A stretch of 64,000 nucleotides of DNA from an uncultured Pseudomonadota bacterium (lineage in GTDB: Bacteria > Pseudomonadota > Gammaproteobacteria > Burkholderiales > SG8-39), in NCBI GenBank assembly GCA_903834835.1, contig CAILKO010000057.1, positions 152,727 through 216,726 on the forward strand, written 5' to 3'. Both the position numbers and the translations under genes were made by a program. The notes below the pieces were generated by a model. It was not told the origin of the DNA and searched no databases. It saw nothing but the letters and a program-made list of their open reading frames with translations. Below, in pieces: positions 18,050 through 27,197 of the stretch (positions are counted from its first letter, which is position 1; every line of letters begins with the position of its first letter).

Positions 18050-18350
18050 CCGCCTCGGGCCTTGCCTGCTTGCCTTTGCCGGTCTCCTTGCTTCGCTGCC
18101 GTCCGGCGCCCAGGATCCGGCTGCGGACCGCGTGGCGCTCGGGCGCGCGGTCTATGAAACGCGTTGCGGCGGCTGCCACTATGTGCGACTGCATGAGCGT
18201 GCGCGCGAGCGTTCGCTCGTGAAGTCCGAAGCCGAGCTGCGCAGCCAGGTCATCCGCTGGGCAGGCGAAACCGGGAAGCGCTATACCAGCGAGGAAATCG
18301 AGGCGCTCGTGAGCTATCTGGATCGCAGCCACTATCACCTCACGCGCTGA
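18042..18350 (+). CDS. Monohaem c-type cytochrome without a distal Met ligand
   Basis: 102 residues with a Sec signal peptide (LLAFAGLLASLPSGAQ) and one haem c motif, CGGCH, near residue 42-46. After this motif there is no methionine; the candidate axial ligands are histidines in RLHER and the C-terminal SHYH. A periplasmic electron-transfer role is likely from the haem motif and from its position as the last gene of the cbb3 cluster, but the axial coordination looks unusual for a class I cytochrome. Confidence 0.85.
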   Translation: MVSRLGPCLLAFAGLLASLPSGAQDPAADRVALGRAVYETRCGGCHYVRLHERARERSLVKSEAELRSQVIRWAGETGKRYTSEEIEALVSYLDRSHYHLTR

Positions 18351-18487
18351 TGGCGCGTATCGACCTCACGCGCTGAGCGCGCGCCAACCGGAGGTTCGCC
18401 GCCCGCCGGGCGCGGGCGGGGCCAGCCCTCGCGCCGTATACTGCGCCTCCCCGCGGACAGACTGTCTGCCGGCCGAGGAGGCGCGCA

Positions 18488-20194
18488 ATGAGCACATACG
18501 ACTACGACATCCGGATCGCGGGCGGAACGCTGCACGACGGACTCGGCAACCCCGGACGCATCGGCGACCTTGGACTCAGGAACGGCCGCATCGTCGCGGT
18601 CGGTGAGGCGAAGGGCAGCGCGGCGCGCACGATCGACGCACGCGGCATGGTGGTGGCACCCGGATTCGTCGACACCCATACGCACTACGACGCCCAGGTC
18701 ATGTGGGATCGCATGATGACGATCTCGCCCTGGCACGGCGTCACCACGGCGGTACTCGGAAACTGCGGCTTCGGCGTGGCGCCCACCCGGGCCGCGCATC
18801 GCGACCTCATCATGCGCACCCTGCAGACCGTGGAGGGCATGAGTCTGGATGCGCTGCGCGCGGGTCTGGGCACCCACTGGCCGTTCGAGACCTTTCCGCA
18901 GTACCTCGATGCGATCGAGCAACGCGGCACGGCGATCAATATCGGCATGCTGATCGGCCACACGCCGGTGCGTCTCTACACGATGGGGGAGGCGGCAAGC
19001 GAGCGCGCTGCAAGCGCGGACGAGGTGGCGAGCATGCGCGCTATCGTGCGCGAGGCCATGCAGGCCGGCGCACTCGGGTTTGCGACCTCCAAGTTCGAGA
19101 ACCATGTCGGCCCCGACGGCGGCCCGGTGCCGAGCAGGATGGCGGAGCTGGAGGAAATCCATGCCCTCGCAGGGGTCCTCGGGGACATGCAGCGCGGCGT
19201 GATCCAGGTGACCGCCGGCAGTCGATTCTTTGTCGAGGAGTTCGCGGAGCTCGTTCGGCGCACCGGTCGCAAGCTCACCTGGACGTCGCTGCTTGCCAAG
19301 CTGCGGATCGCCGGTGTGGAGCCGGCGAGCGCGCTGGCGGCCTGTGCGGCGCTCGCGAAGGAAGGGCTGGAAGTCATTCCCCAGGTCACACCCCGGCCCT
19401 TCATGGTCGAGTTCAGTTTCCTGGCGCCGAGTCTCGCGCTCTCCAGTCTGGAGGCGTTCAAGCCCGCACTCGGCCTGGACCGCGAGGCGCGCAAGCAGTT
19501 GTTCGCAGATACGGGTTTCCGTGAGCGCTTCCGGGCGGCGTGCAGGGCGACGGATCGCGCGATCACGCTGCGCTGGGATCTCGCGGTCGTGTCGCGGTCC
19601 GATCGCCAGCCGGCACTGGAGGAACGCAGGCTGTCGGACATCGCGACCGAGCGCGGCACCAATGCGGAAGACCTCGCCCTCGATCTCGCAATCGAATCGG
19701 ATCTGGAGATGAGTTTCCGCATGCCGCTCCTGAACGACATCGAGGATCAGGTCGAGGTCTTTCTCAAGGCGCCGAACACGGTGCTGGGCCTGTCGGATGC
19801 CGGCGCGCATGCGAACGTGCTTTGCGATGCCTGCCAGGCGACCTACCTGCTCGGGCGATGGGTGCGAGAGAAGGGGGCGATACCGATGGAGCAGGCGATC
19901 CGCATGCTTACCGGTCGACCGGCGGAAGTCTTCGGCATCACCGATCGCGGCCGTCTGCAGACCGGTCATGCGGCCGACGTGGTGGTGTTCGACCCGCAGA
20001 CCGTCGGTGCGGGCAAGCCGCGCCGCGTGCGCGATTTCCCTGCCGGACAGGAGCGGCTCGTGGTGGACGCCAGCGGCATCCACATGGTGATCGTGAACGG
20101 CGTGCCGCTGCGCAGCGACAACCGGGATCTGCTCGCGGCGGACGGCCCCCTGCCCGGGCGCGTGCTGCGCGGCGGGGCCGCCGCACCGGTCTGA
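18488..20194 (+). CDS. Amidohydrolase of the N-acyl-D-amino-acid deacylase type
   Basis: 568 residues with a GAGGAG ribosome-binding site. The N-terminal composite beta domain is followed by the metal motif VDTHTHYDAQ (His64, His66), a TIM-barrel, and near the C-terminus LSDAGAHANVLCD and MLTGRPAEVFGITDRG, then the returning beta segment ADVVVFDP. This is the 'amidohydrolase 3/D-aminoacylase' group, zinc enzymes that hydrolyse cyclic or acylated amides; the substrate is not predictable. It lies upstream of a co-directional Na+/solute symporter and a second amidohydrolase, suggesting uptake and hydrolysis of an amide compound. Confidence 0.82.
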   Translation: MSTYDYDIRIAGGTLHDGLGNPGRIGDLGLRNGRIVAVGEAKGSAARTIDARGMVVAPGFVDTHTHYDAQVMWDRMMTISPWHGVTTAVLGNCGFGVAPTRAAHRDLIMRTLQTVEGMSLDALRAGLGTHWPFETFPQYLDAIEQRGTAINIGMLIGHTPVRLYTMGEAASERAASADEVASMRAIVREAMQAGALGFATSKFENHVGPDGGPVPSRMAELEEIHALAGVLGDMQRGVIQVTAGSRFFVEEFAELVRRTGRKLTWTSLLAKLRIAGVEPASALAACAALAKEGLEVIPQVTPRPFMVEFSFLAPSLALSSLEAFKPALGLDREARKQLFADTGFRERFRAACRATDRAITLRWDLAVVSRSDRQPALEERRLSDIATERGTNAEDLALDLAIESDLEMSFRMPLLNDIEDQVEVFLKAPNTVLGLSDAGAHANVLCDACQATYLLGRWVREKGAIPMEQAIRMLTGRPAEVFGITDRGRLQTGHAADVVVFDPQTVGAGKPRRVRDFPAGQERLVVDASGIHMVIVNGVPLRSDNRDLLAADGPLPGRVLRGGAAAPV

Positions 20195-20270
20195 GCCGCA
20201 GGCACGAAATTTTGCGTAAGCCGGGGCGCGGGAGATAATCGCCGCACCAATACGCCTTCCGGAATCCACC

Positions 20271-21746
20271 GTGCTCGTATTTTTCGTCCTCCTCTATCTC
20301 GCATTCACGATTGCCCTCGGCCTGTGGGCGGCAACCCGGGTGCATGGCTCCAAGGATTTTCTGATCGCGGGCCGCAGCCTGCCGCTCTACATGAGCATGG
20401 CCACCGTTTTTGCAACCTGGTTCGGTGCCGAGACGGTGCTGTCGGTTTCCGCGACGTTCGCGAAGGACGGTCTGGGCGGGATTGTCGCCGATCCCTTCGG
20501 TTCCACGTTCTGTCTCGTGTTCGTGGCGCTGTTCTTCGCCCGGGCGTTCTATCGCATGGACCTGCTCACCATCGGCGATTTCTATCGCAAGCGCTACGAC
20601 AAGCGCGTCGAGGTCATCACCGGTATTGCGATCACGCTGTCCTACCTTGGCTGGACTTCTGCGCAGCTCACTGCGCTGGGTCTCGTCTTCTCGGTTCTGT
20701 CCGGGGGCGCACTATCGCTCGGCACCGGTATCGTGATCGGCGCAGCGATCGTTCTTTTCTACACGATATGGGGTGGCATGTGGTCGGTTGCGGTCACCGA
20801 TCTCTTCCAGACGGTGGTGATCATTGTCGGGCTCTGGGCGGTCGCCTGGCTGGTCGGTGACATGGCGGGCGGCGCGGACAGGGTGATCGCAGCGGCGGCC
20901 GAAGCGGGCAAGTTCGAGTTCTGGCCGAAAGGCGATACGAAGGAATGGCTCGCCTTCGTCGCGGCCTGGCTCACCCTTTCTCTTGGGTCGATCCCGCAGC
21001 AGGACGTGTTCCAGCGCGTGACATCGGCGAAGGATGAGAAGACGGCAGTCCGCGGAACGCTCTACGGGGGCGTTGCCTACTTCGTTTTCGCTTTCGTGCC
21101 GATCTTCATTGCATATTCCGCGCTCGTTATCGATCCGGACATGCAGAAGCTCTTTGCGTCCGCGGACGCACGCGAGGTCCAGCGCATCCTCCCGGAACTG
21201 ATCCTCAACAAGACGCCGCTCTGGGCGCAGGTGCTGTTCTTCGGCGCCCTGCTGTCCGCGATCCTTTCCACGGCGAGCGGTGCACTGCTCGCACCGGCTG
21301 CGATTGCGACCGAAAACGTGCTGAAGCCTTTCGCGCCGCGCATGTCGGACCGCCAGTTCATGATGATGGTGCGAGTCGTGCTCGTTACCTTTACGCTGGC
21401 CGCGCTGCTGTTTGCGCTGAACTCCGAGAAGACCATGTACGAGATGATCCAGAATGCCTACAAGGTGACGCTGGTATCGTGCATCGTGCCGCTCGCTTTC
21501 GGCATCTACTGGAAGCGCGCTACTGCGACAGGCGCACTGATTTCGGTGGTGCTGGGCCTTGCGAGCTGGCTAGTCGCGGAGGCCGTGGCGGCGGATGCGA
21601 CCGTGCCGCCGCAGCTGGTCGGACTGATCGCGTCGCTGTTCGGGATGCTCGCAGGTTCCTATATTCCGCGTGCGCCGGCGCACCATGCGGCCGCGCACGC
21701 TCATCACGCGGCGCACGGATCTCACCAGAGGCCCGGAAGCACCTAG
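20271..21746 (+). CDS. Sodium:solute symporter (SSS family)
   Basis: 491 residues from a GTG start, about 13 membrane helices. The first helix FFVLLYLAFTIALGLWAATRVHGSKDF and the core LPLYMSMATVFATWFGAETVLSVS fit the SSS family, and TSAKDEKTAVRGTLYGG follows in the middle. The C-terminal tail is His/Ala-rich (about 20 residues with ten His), which might bind metal or be a simple low-complexity end. Substrate unknown; the neighbouring amidohydrolases point to an organic acid or amide. Related SSS proteins carry proline, pantothenate or carboxylates. Confidence 0.85.
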   Translation: MLVFFVLLYLAFTIALGLWAATRVHGSKDFLIAGRSLPLYMSMATVFATWFGAETVLSVSATFAKDGLGGIVADPFGSTFCLVFVALFFARAFYRMDLLTIGDFYRKRYDKRVEVITGIAITLSYLGWTSAQLTALGLVFSVLSGGALSLGTGIVIGAAIVLFYTIWGGMWSVAVTDLFQTVVIIVGLWAVAWLVGDMAGGADRVIAAAAEAGKFEFWPKGDTKEWLAFVAAWLTLSLGSIPQQDVFQRVTSAKDEKTAVRGTLYGGVAYFVFAFVPIFIAYSALVIDPDMQKLFASADAREVQRILPELILNKTPLWAQVLFFGALLSAILSTASGALLAPAAIATENVLKPFAPRMSDRQFMMMVRVVLVTFTLAALLFALNSEKTMYEMIQNAYKVTLVSCIVPLAFGIYWKRATATGALISVVLGLASWLVAEAVAADATVPPQLVGLIASLFGMLAGSYIPRAPAHHAAAHAHHAAHGSHQRPGST

Positions 21747-21778
21747 CGTCCCGGTATCGTGCGGGGGAGGAGGAAGTC

Positions 21779-22855
21779 ATGCCGGTCATCGACGCCGATA
21801 CACACGTCATTGAAACCGAGGCCACATGGGAGTTCATGCGCGGGGCCGATGCGGCCTACCGGCCTTCGCTGCACGTGCCCCCGAACCCGGATCCGACACG
21901 CCCGACCCAATACTGGGTAATCGGCGGGATGCGCTTCCCGCGCTTCATCGGCGATGACGAGACCACCAGTTCAACCGTCGCCACACGCGAGCTGCTGGAC
22001 GTGCCGGCACGCCTGCGGCATATGGATGAACTCGGAATCGACGTGCACATCGTCTACGGCACCCTGTTCCTGCAGGGGCTGACGGACGATCCGCGCGCGG
22101 ACCTCGCGCTGCGCCGCGGCTACAACCGCTGGCTGGCGGATCGCTGCGAGCAATCGAAAGGGAGGCTGCGCTGGATCTGCGTGCCGCCGATGCTGGACAT
22201 CGACGAAGCCGTGAAGGAACTGCGTTTCGCGAAGGATCACGGCGCCTGCGGGGTGCAGAAGATCGGTGGTCTGGAGGCCGGGCGCTGGCCGAACGATCCG
22301 TATTTCTTCCCGCTATACGAGGAGGCAGAACGGCTCGACATGCCACTCTGTTTTCACATCGGCACGGGCATGGTGGAGCGCATCAAGCGCGAGCATTTCC
22401 TCTTTGGCCGGGTGCAGCGCAACATCATGCCGGTGCTGGGCGCGATGCATTCGGTCGTGCTGTTCGGTCTGAGCACGAAGTTTCCGAAGCTGCGCTTCGG
22501 CTTCGTCGAAGCGGGCGCCGCCTGGGTGCCGTACATCATCAACAACCTGAAGCGGCGCGAGGAGAAGATCGCGAAGAACAATGCGCTCTCCTATTCCGAC
22601 TTCAGCGTCGCGGGAAACTTTCTCAAGTCGAACCGCATGTACGTCACCTGCCAGGTGGACGAGGATCTGCCCTACCTGATCGAAACGCTGGGCGAAGACA
22701 GCCTTATCACGGGCTCGGACTACAGCCACTCGGATGCCTCGCGCGAAGCGGGCTTCGTGCAGCGGCTCGGCGAGCGCGTGGCGCGCGGGGAGATCTCCCG
22801 GCGCGCCGTCGATCGCATCATCTATGACAACGCGAAGGCCTTCTACGGCATCTAG
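21779..22855 (+). CDS. Amidohydrolase-2 family (ACMSD-like) hydrolase/decarboxylase
   Basis: 358 residues from the ATG at 21779, preceded by GGAGGAGGAA. The N-terminus is MPVIDADTHVIE, where this subfamily has a single His in place of HxH. Further motifs are LCFHIGTGM and the terminal ITGSDYSHSD with the conserved Asp. It is a TIM-barrel metalloenzyme of the ACMSD/gamma-resorcylate-decarboxylase superfamily, which contains both C-C decarboxylases and hydrolases. It is 32 bp after the symporter gene and probably cotranscribed. A paralog-like enzyme lies at 45.1 kb. Confidence 0.82.
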   Translation: MPVIDADTHVIETEATWEFMRGADAAYRPSLHVPPNPDPTRPTQYWVIGGMRFPRFIGDDETTSSTVATRELLDVPARLRHMDELGIDVHIVYGTLFLQGLTDDPRADLALRRGYNRWLADRCEQSKGRLRWICVPPMLDIDEAVKELRFAKDHGACGVQKIGGLEAGRWPNDPYFFPLYEEAERLDMPLCFHIGTGMVERIKREHFLFGRVQRNIMPVLGAMHSVVLFGLSTKFPKLRFGFVEAGAAWVPYIINNLKRREEKIAKNNALSYSDFSVAGNFLKSNRMYVTCQVDEDLPYLIETLGEDSLITGSDYSHSDASREAGFVQRLGERVARGEISRRAVDRIIYDNAKAFYGI

Positions 22856-22861
22856 GCCTGC

Positions 22862-25800
22862 TCAGAAGACGAAGTCCGTGGCTTCCAGGGCGGATACGCC
22901 CATCAGCAGTATGCTTCCTTCCGCAAGAACCAGATGCATCGTTCTGCCACCGCCGTCGATACTGTCGTCGTTTCGGTCGAGGAGATCGTCGCCGTTAGTG
23001 TCCAGCGCCGCAAAGCCTCCGGAGGCGATGGACAACGCGCTCAGGTCCAGCAGGTCCTCGCCCGCGGTGAAGTCGACGATGCGGTCCACGCCAAAGTTGA
23101 CCCCATCAAAGACGAATGTGTCCTCACCGGATCCGCCTGTCAGGCGGTCATTTCCGGCGCCGCCGTTCAGGGTGTCCGAGCCCGAATCGCCGAACATACG
23201 GTCGGTGTCGAGCCCGCCCATCAGGTCATCGTCTCCGTCACCGCCGGCAAGATAGTCGTAGCCGTCTCCGCCGATCAGATCGTCATTCCCCTTTCCGCCG
23301 GTGAGCAGGTCGCGCCCGGCGCCGCCATCGACCAGGTCATCGCCGTCTCCGCCTGAAACGGTGTCTCTGCCGGCTCCCCCGGAAAGCGTGTCGTCGCCGG
23401 CACCACCGGACAGGCGATCATTGCCCGTGCCGCCATCGAATGCATCGTCGCCGGCTGTGCCGGTCATGAGATCGTTTCTCGCGCCGCCGGCCTGGATCCT
23501 GCCTTCGTACACGGTATCGGTGGACGCCAGGTTCAGGTTCTGAATCCGATCGTCGAGCGGCGCGGTCGTGTCGGCTTCGCCGTAGGCCTTTTCCGGCGTG
23601 CCGTGGAACTCGGTCAGATACTCCTTGAACGCCTGCTGCTCCCCGAGAATGCTGTTGGTGGTCTGCCCGACCGCGGTGAATGTGGTCCCGGCAGTGAAGT
23701 CGAGCGATTCGTCCACCGCCGAACTGAGCGTGCCATCGGCAAGCAGGTAGCGGAAGTTTTCCGCATTCGCCTTGATCGGATAGCCGTCGCCGCCGTTCGC
23801 GGTGAAATTCAGACTCACCATGTGGATGAGTGTCGGCGCGTCCGGAAGGACTGCGCCATCCCGGACGACACCGGCGATTACATCACCCGCGAGATCGACG
23901 AGCGCGATGCTCGTGACCCGGCTGCCCAGCGTATTGTCGGGATCGAAGGCCACGTGCAGGCCGCCGATCTGCATGAATCCGCCCGATTGCGTGATGCCGT
24001 TCGGCGAGAGGCCGGCAGCGAACTCCAGGATATTCTTCAGGCCTTCCGGCGTGACGTCGAACACCATCAGCTTGTTGTCGAAGCGGAGCGCGTTCTCGAT
24101 ATCCAGTGTGGAGATCGCGCCGGCGGGCTTGTCGACGTCGGGGTTCGCGACGGTCGCGATCTTGGCGCCGTCCTCGTCGATCGATCCGATGGAGGCGCGA
24201 ATGCCGCCGCCGTTCTTCAACGACACGAAGTAGCCTGTTTCAAGCGCTTCCTGCGCTGCGCGCAGGTTGGCATCGGCGGTGATGTCGCCGAGGTTGACTT
24301 CCTGGGCGCGGCCGAACGCCCGGTCGCCTTCCAGATACACGTTCGTGTAGCCCCAGATCGTGCCGTCCTTGGCCGATATCACGCTGTCGATGGCCTCGGT
24401 GATCGCGGCTACCTTCGATCCGATCACGCTTCCGGCAATGATGCTCGCAGCGCTGTCGGTGGTGCCATAGGCGGCCTGGAGGTTCGCTTCCGTGGAAGCG
24501 TAGGCGCCATTGATCGCGGGATCGAGGTTGGGCAGGATGAGTTCGCCATTGCTGTCGAAATCGACCACCAGCCTGCCGAGGTAGCTGTACTCCGTATCGG
24601 TCGTGACAATCAGCGTTGCCTTGCCGTCGGAGCCGGCTGTGACGATCGGGTAGGTATCGGCAAAGCTGGCGCTGTGACCGTTGAATCCCGCTGCGGTGTC
24701 ATCGTCATCGCCGAGGCGCTCGTGTCCGCCTCCGGCGACCATGACGTCGATGCCATGAACCATGGGCGCGAGAAGCTGGTTGCGCTCGATGGTGTCAAGT
24801 TGGTCGAGCATGATGATCTTGTCCACGCCCAGACCCGCAAGGGCGTCCACGGCAGACTGGATATAGGCTGCCACCTCCTGCAGATCGCTGGTGGCGCCGT
24901 TCGCATCGTCCTTTGGGACCGTTCCGTTCGGCGAGGTCTTGGTCAGCAGGTCGTAGGTGGTCGCGCCGACCAGGCCGATCTTTTCGCCGTTCAGCGTCAC
25001 CACGGCGTAGGGCGCGATCTTGGCTTTGATCGCCGACGCTTCCTGACCTGCAAAGGCATTGGTGCCGGTTCCGCCGAGGGTCGCATCCGCGAGTCCGCGC
25101 AGGGAGCTGTCGGCCGCAAAGTTCAGATTGGAGGTGATGAATGGGAACTGCGCACCCACCCAGGCGCCGGAACCCGTGATCGCCGACTGGAACACGGGAG
25201 AGCCCAGATCGAACTCATGGTTGCCGAGTGCGGAGGCGTCGGTGCCGAAGGCATTCATGATGGCGACATCGGGGCGCCCGAGTGCGGTCGAGCCGATACC
25301 CGATACCGCGCTCAGCGATGGATCGGCACCACCTACCAGCCAGGGGCCGGGGATGAAGCTGTCGCCCTCGGCGAGCACCAGCGTGTTGGCGTACTGGTCG
25401 TCAAATCTGTCGATCATGGCGCCCATGATGGGTGCCGTCGTCGTGCCGAGCAGGCCGCTTTCCCCGTAGTAGTGGAGCAGCTGCAGGGTGAAATCCGGCG
25501 TCTGGTGGATGCCGAACACCGTGATGTTGTTGCTGACTTCGTTGCTTGCGACGAAAAGCGGCTGGCCGGTCGGCGAATCGACGGCCGGGATGAACAGTCC
25601 GCCCTCCGGATTAAGGTCGCCGCTGTGTCGTAGCGCACCTGTGTAGGTCACATCGGCCGGGTTGGTGATGTCGAAGGCGAGCGTCATATGGGCACGTTCG
25701 AGACCGACGAAGGCATAGGTCTTGTCGCCGAACTTCGCGATCTCGATGCCTTCAGGTTCGGGGCCCTTGTTGTCGCTGCGCGTATCGTCGAATCCGGGCG

Positions 25801-26989
25801 TGGTGTTGTTCGCGACCAGGCCGAACCCCGCGACGATACGCTCTATGATGTCGGCGCTGTCAAAGACCTTGGCGCCGGTGCTGTCCAGGATGGTGAAGGA
25901 ACGCGCGCCGTACATCAGGATCTTGTCGATATCGCCGTCGTTGTCGGTATCGCCGCGCAGACCGGGAGCATTCGATACCGTCAGGCGTGCGAGTTCCGCA
26001 TTGGTCTTGAGCGTGGACTCGTTCGGGAATGCGGTGTTGTCCAGATCGTAGCTGGAGCTTCCTACGCGGATGGTTTCGTCGGTCGCGAGGAAGTCGTCGC
26101 GGTCATCGCCTTCGTTGGCGATCACGTAGTAGGTGTTCGCGCCGGACTTGAAGCTGTCGATCGCATCCGGCATGTAAAGGCCGAACACCGGCTGATCGCT
26201 CTGAAGATTGAGTAGTGTTGCGTTGCTCGGGCCGTCCCGGTCGCTGGTATCGATCTGCAGGCCGTTGAAGCTCTTCTCGCCGAGCGGCACGATGCTGGTG
26301 AACGTGGCAGTGGCGATATCCAGGATCGCGACTGCGTTGGCCTCCTGCAGGGTCACCATCGCCTTGGTGCCGTCTGCCGAGATGGCGATGTATTCCGGTT
26401 CGACATCTTCGGACACGGTCTTTCCGGCGAAGATGCGCACGCCGGCTGCGCGCAGGGTGGCTTCCTGTCCGTTGAAGGCCGTGAAGCTGGCGGTCTGTAC
26501 CGTTGCGGATGGGACGCCGCCGGAGATGTCGATGATGGATACCGTCCCCTGGCCGCCGAAGTTCGCGTCGCTGACGACTTCACCCTCGTTCGCCACCAGC
26601 ACCTTGTGGCCGTCGGGTGTGAAGGTGAGCATGTCGGGCAGGGCACCTACGGTGACCGAACCGAGCAGGCTCGCATCGGCGGCATTCAGAAATACGACCT
26701 TGCCGGGCAAGGACTTGTCCGCATCCGGCAATGCGACCGCGACGATGCCGTCCTTCACCGCGACGCTGGTCACATCCGTGGTGGCGAACCCGAGAGAAGT
26801 GAAGTTCACCGTCGTAATGAGCGAGGGTGCGGCGGGATTGGAGAGATCGACTACCTGGAGGCCTGCGTTGCAGGTGACGAACAACCGGTCGCTCGAGGGG
26901 TCAAAGGCCGAAATCTCGGCACCGGTCAGGGAAAGGGTTGCCTGCAGGTTGAAGGTCAGGTCATTGGACGGGGTGGTCGACAGAGACAT
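22862..26989 (-). CDS. Large RTX exoprotein: choice-of-anchor I domain plus 5'-nucleotidase-like domains
   Basis: About 1375 residues from the ATG at 26989, which has GGAGA at ideal spacing; an ATG at 27037 would add 16 residues but has no Shine-Dalgarno. The first ~480 residues form a beta-propeller of the 'choice-of-anchor I' type (PDMLTFTPDGHKVLVANEGE; KGPEPEGIEI). A metallophosphatase-like region (ALGNHEFDLGS, MVAGGGHERLG) and a 5'-nucleotidase C-terminal domain (SLKNGGGIRASIG) follow. The end has about ten RTX nonapeptides (GGAGNDRL type) and a terminal hydrophobic strand. There is no Sec signal, so type I secretion is expected. The usual metal Asp after LLH is replaced (LLHYYGESG), so catalysis is doubtful. 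Confidence 0.85.
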   Translation of the reverse strand: MSLSTTPSNDLTFNLQATLSLTGAEISAFDPSSDRLFVTCNAGLQVVDLSNPAAPSLITTVNFTSLGFATTDVTSVAVKDGIVAVALPDADKSLPGKVVFLNAADASLLGSVTVGALPDMLTFTPDGHKVLVANEGEVVSDANFGGQGTVSIIDISGGVPSATVQTASFTAFNGQEATLRAAGVRIFAGKTVSEDVEPEYIAISADGTKAMVTLQEANAVAILDIATATFTSIVPLGEKSFNGLQIDTSDRDGPSNATLLNLQSDQPVFGLYMPDAIDSFKSGANTYYVIANEGDDRDDFLATDETIRVGSSSYDLDNTAFPNESTLKTNAELARLTVSNAPGLRGDTDNDGDIDKILMYGARSFTILDSTGAKVFDSADIIERIVAGFGLVANNTTPGFDDTRSDNKGPEPEGIEIAKFGDKTYAFVGLERAHMTLAFDITNPADVTYTGALRHSGDLNPEGGLFIPAVDSPTGQPLFVASNEVSNNITVFGIHQTPDFTLQLLHYYGESGLLGTTTAPIMGAMIDRFDDQYANTLVLAEGDSFIPGPWLVGGADPSLSAVSGIGSTALGRPDVAIMNAFGTDASALGNHEFDLGSPVFQSAITGSGAWVGAQFPFITSNLNFAADSSLRGLADATLGGTGTNAFAGQEASAIKAKIAPYAVVTLNGEKIGLVGATTYDLLTKTSPNGTVPKDDANGATSDLQEVAAYIQSAVDALAGLGVDKIIMLDQLDTIERNQLLAPMVHGIDVMVAGGGHERLGDDDDTAAGFNGHSASFADTYPIVTAGSDGKATLIVTTDTEYSYLGRLVVDFDSNGELILPNLDPAINGAYASTEANLQAAYGTTDSAASIIAGSVIGSKVAAITEAIDSVISAKDGTIWGYTNVYLEGDRAFGRAQEVNLGDITADANLRAAQEALETGYFVSLKNGGGIRASIGSIDEDGAKIATVANPDVDKPAGAISTLDIENALRFDNKLMVFDVTPEGLKNILEFAAGLSPNGITQSGGFMQIGGLHVAFDPDNTLGSRVTSIALVDLAGDVIAGVVRDGAVLPDAPTLIHMVSLNFTANGGDGYPIKANAENFRYLLADGTLSSAVDESLDFTAGTTFTAVGQTTNSILGEQQAFKEYLTEFHGTPEKAYGEADTTAPLDDRIQNLNLASTDTVYEGRIQAGGARNDLMTGTAGDDAFDGGTGNDRLSGGAGDDTLSGGAGRDTVSGGDGDDLVDGGAGRDLLTGGKGNDDLIGGDGYDYLAGGDGDDDLMGGLDTDRMFGDSGSDTLNGGAGNDRLTGGSGEDTFVFDGVNFGVDRIVDFTAGEDLLDLSALSIASGGFAALDTNGDDLLDRNDDSIDGGGRTMHLVLAEGSILLMGVSALEATDFVF

Positions 26990-27197
26990 GCAGCGGCTCT
27001 CCAGGGTGTGAAGCAGGCGGGTGGATCGGATCTGCATTGCGGCAGGTATGGTCCGTGCCTGCGTGCCCTAGGCAACAAGCTGGGACGCCGCGCGCTGACC
27101 GGATGCCTGACAAAATGCTGACAGGCGCCCAGATTAGGCGGCGATTGTTTCGGTTTCGTTTAATCCGCTGGAATGCGGGAATTCCGCATCCAGGGAT

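Noticed and set aside
18351..18487. GC-rich inverted repeats between the cytochrome and amidohydrolase genes
   Set aside because: No T-run and no consistent stem; ordinary GC-rich spacer.
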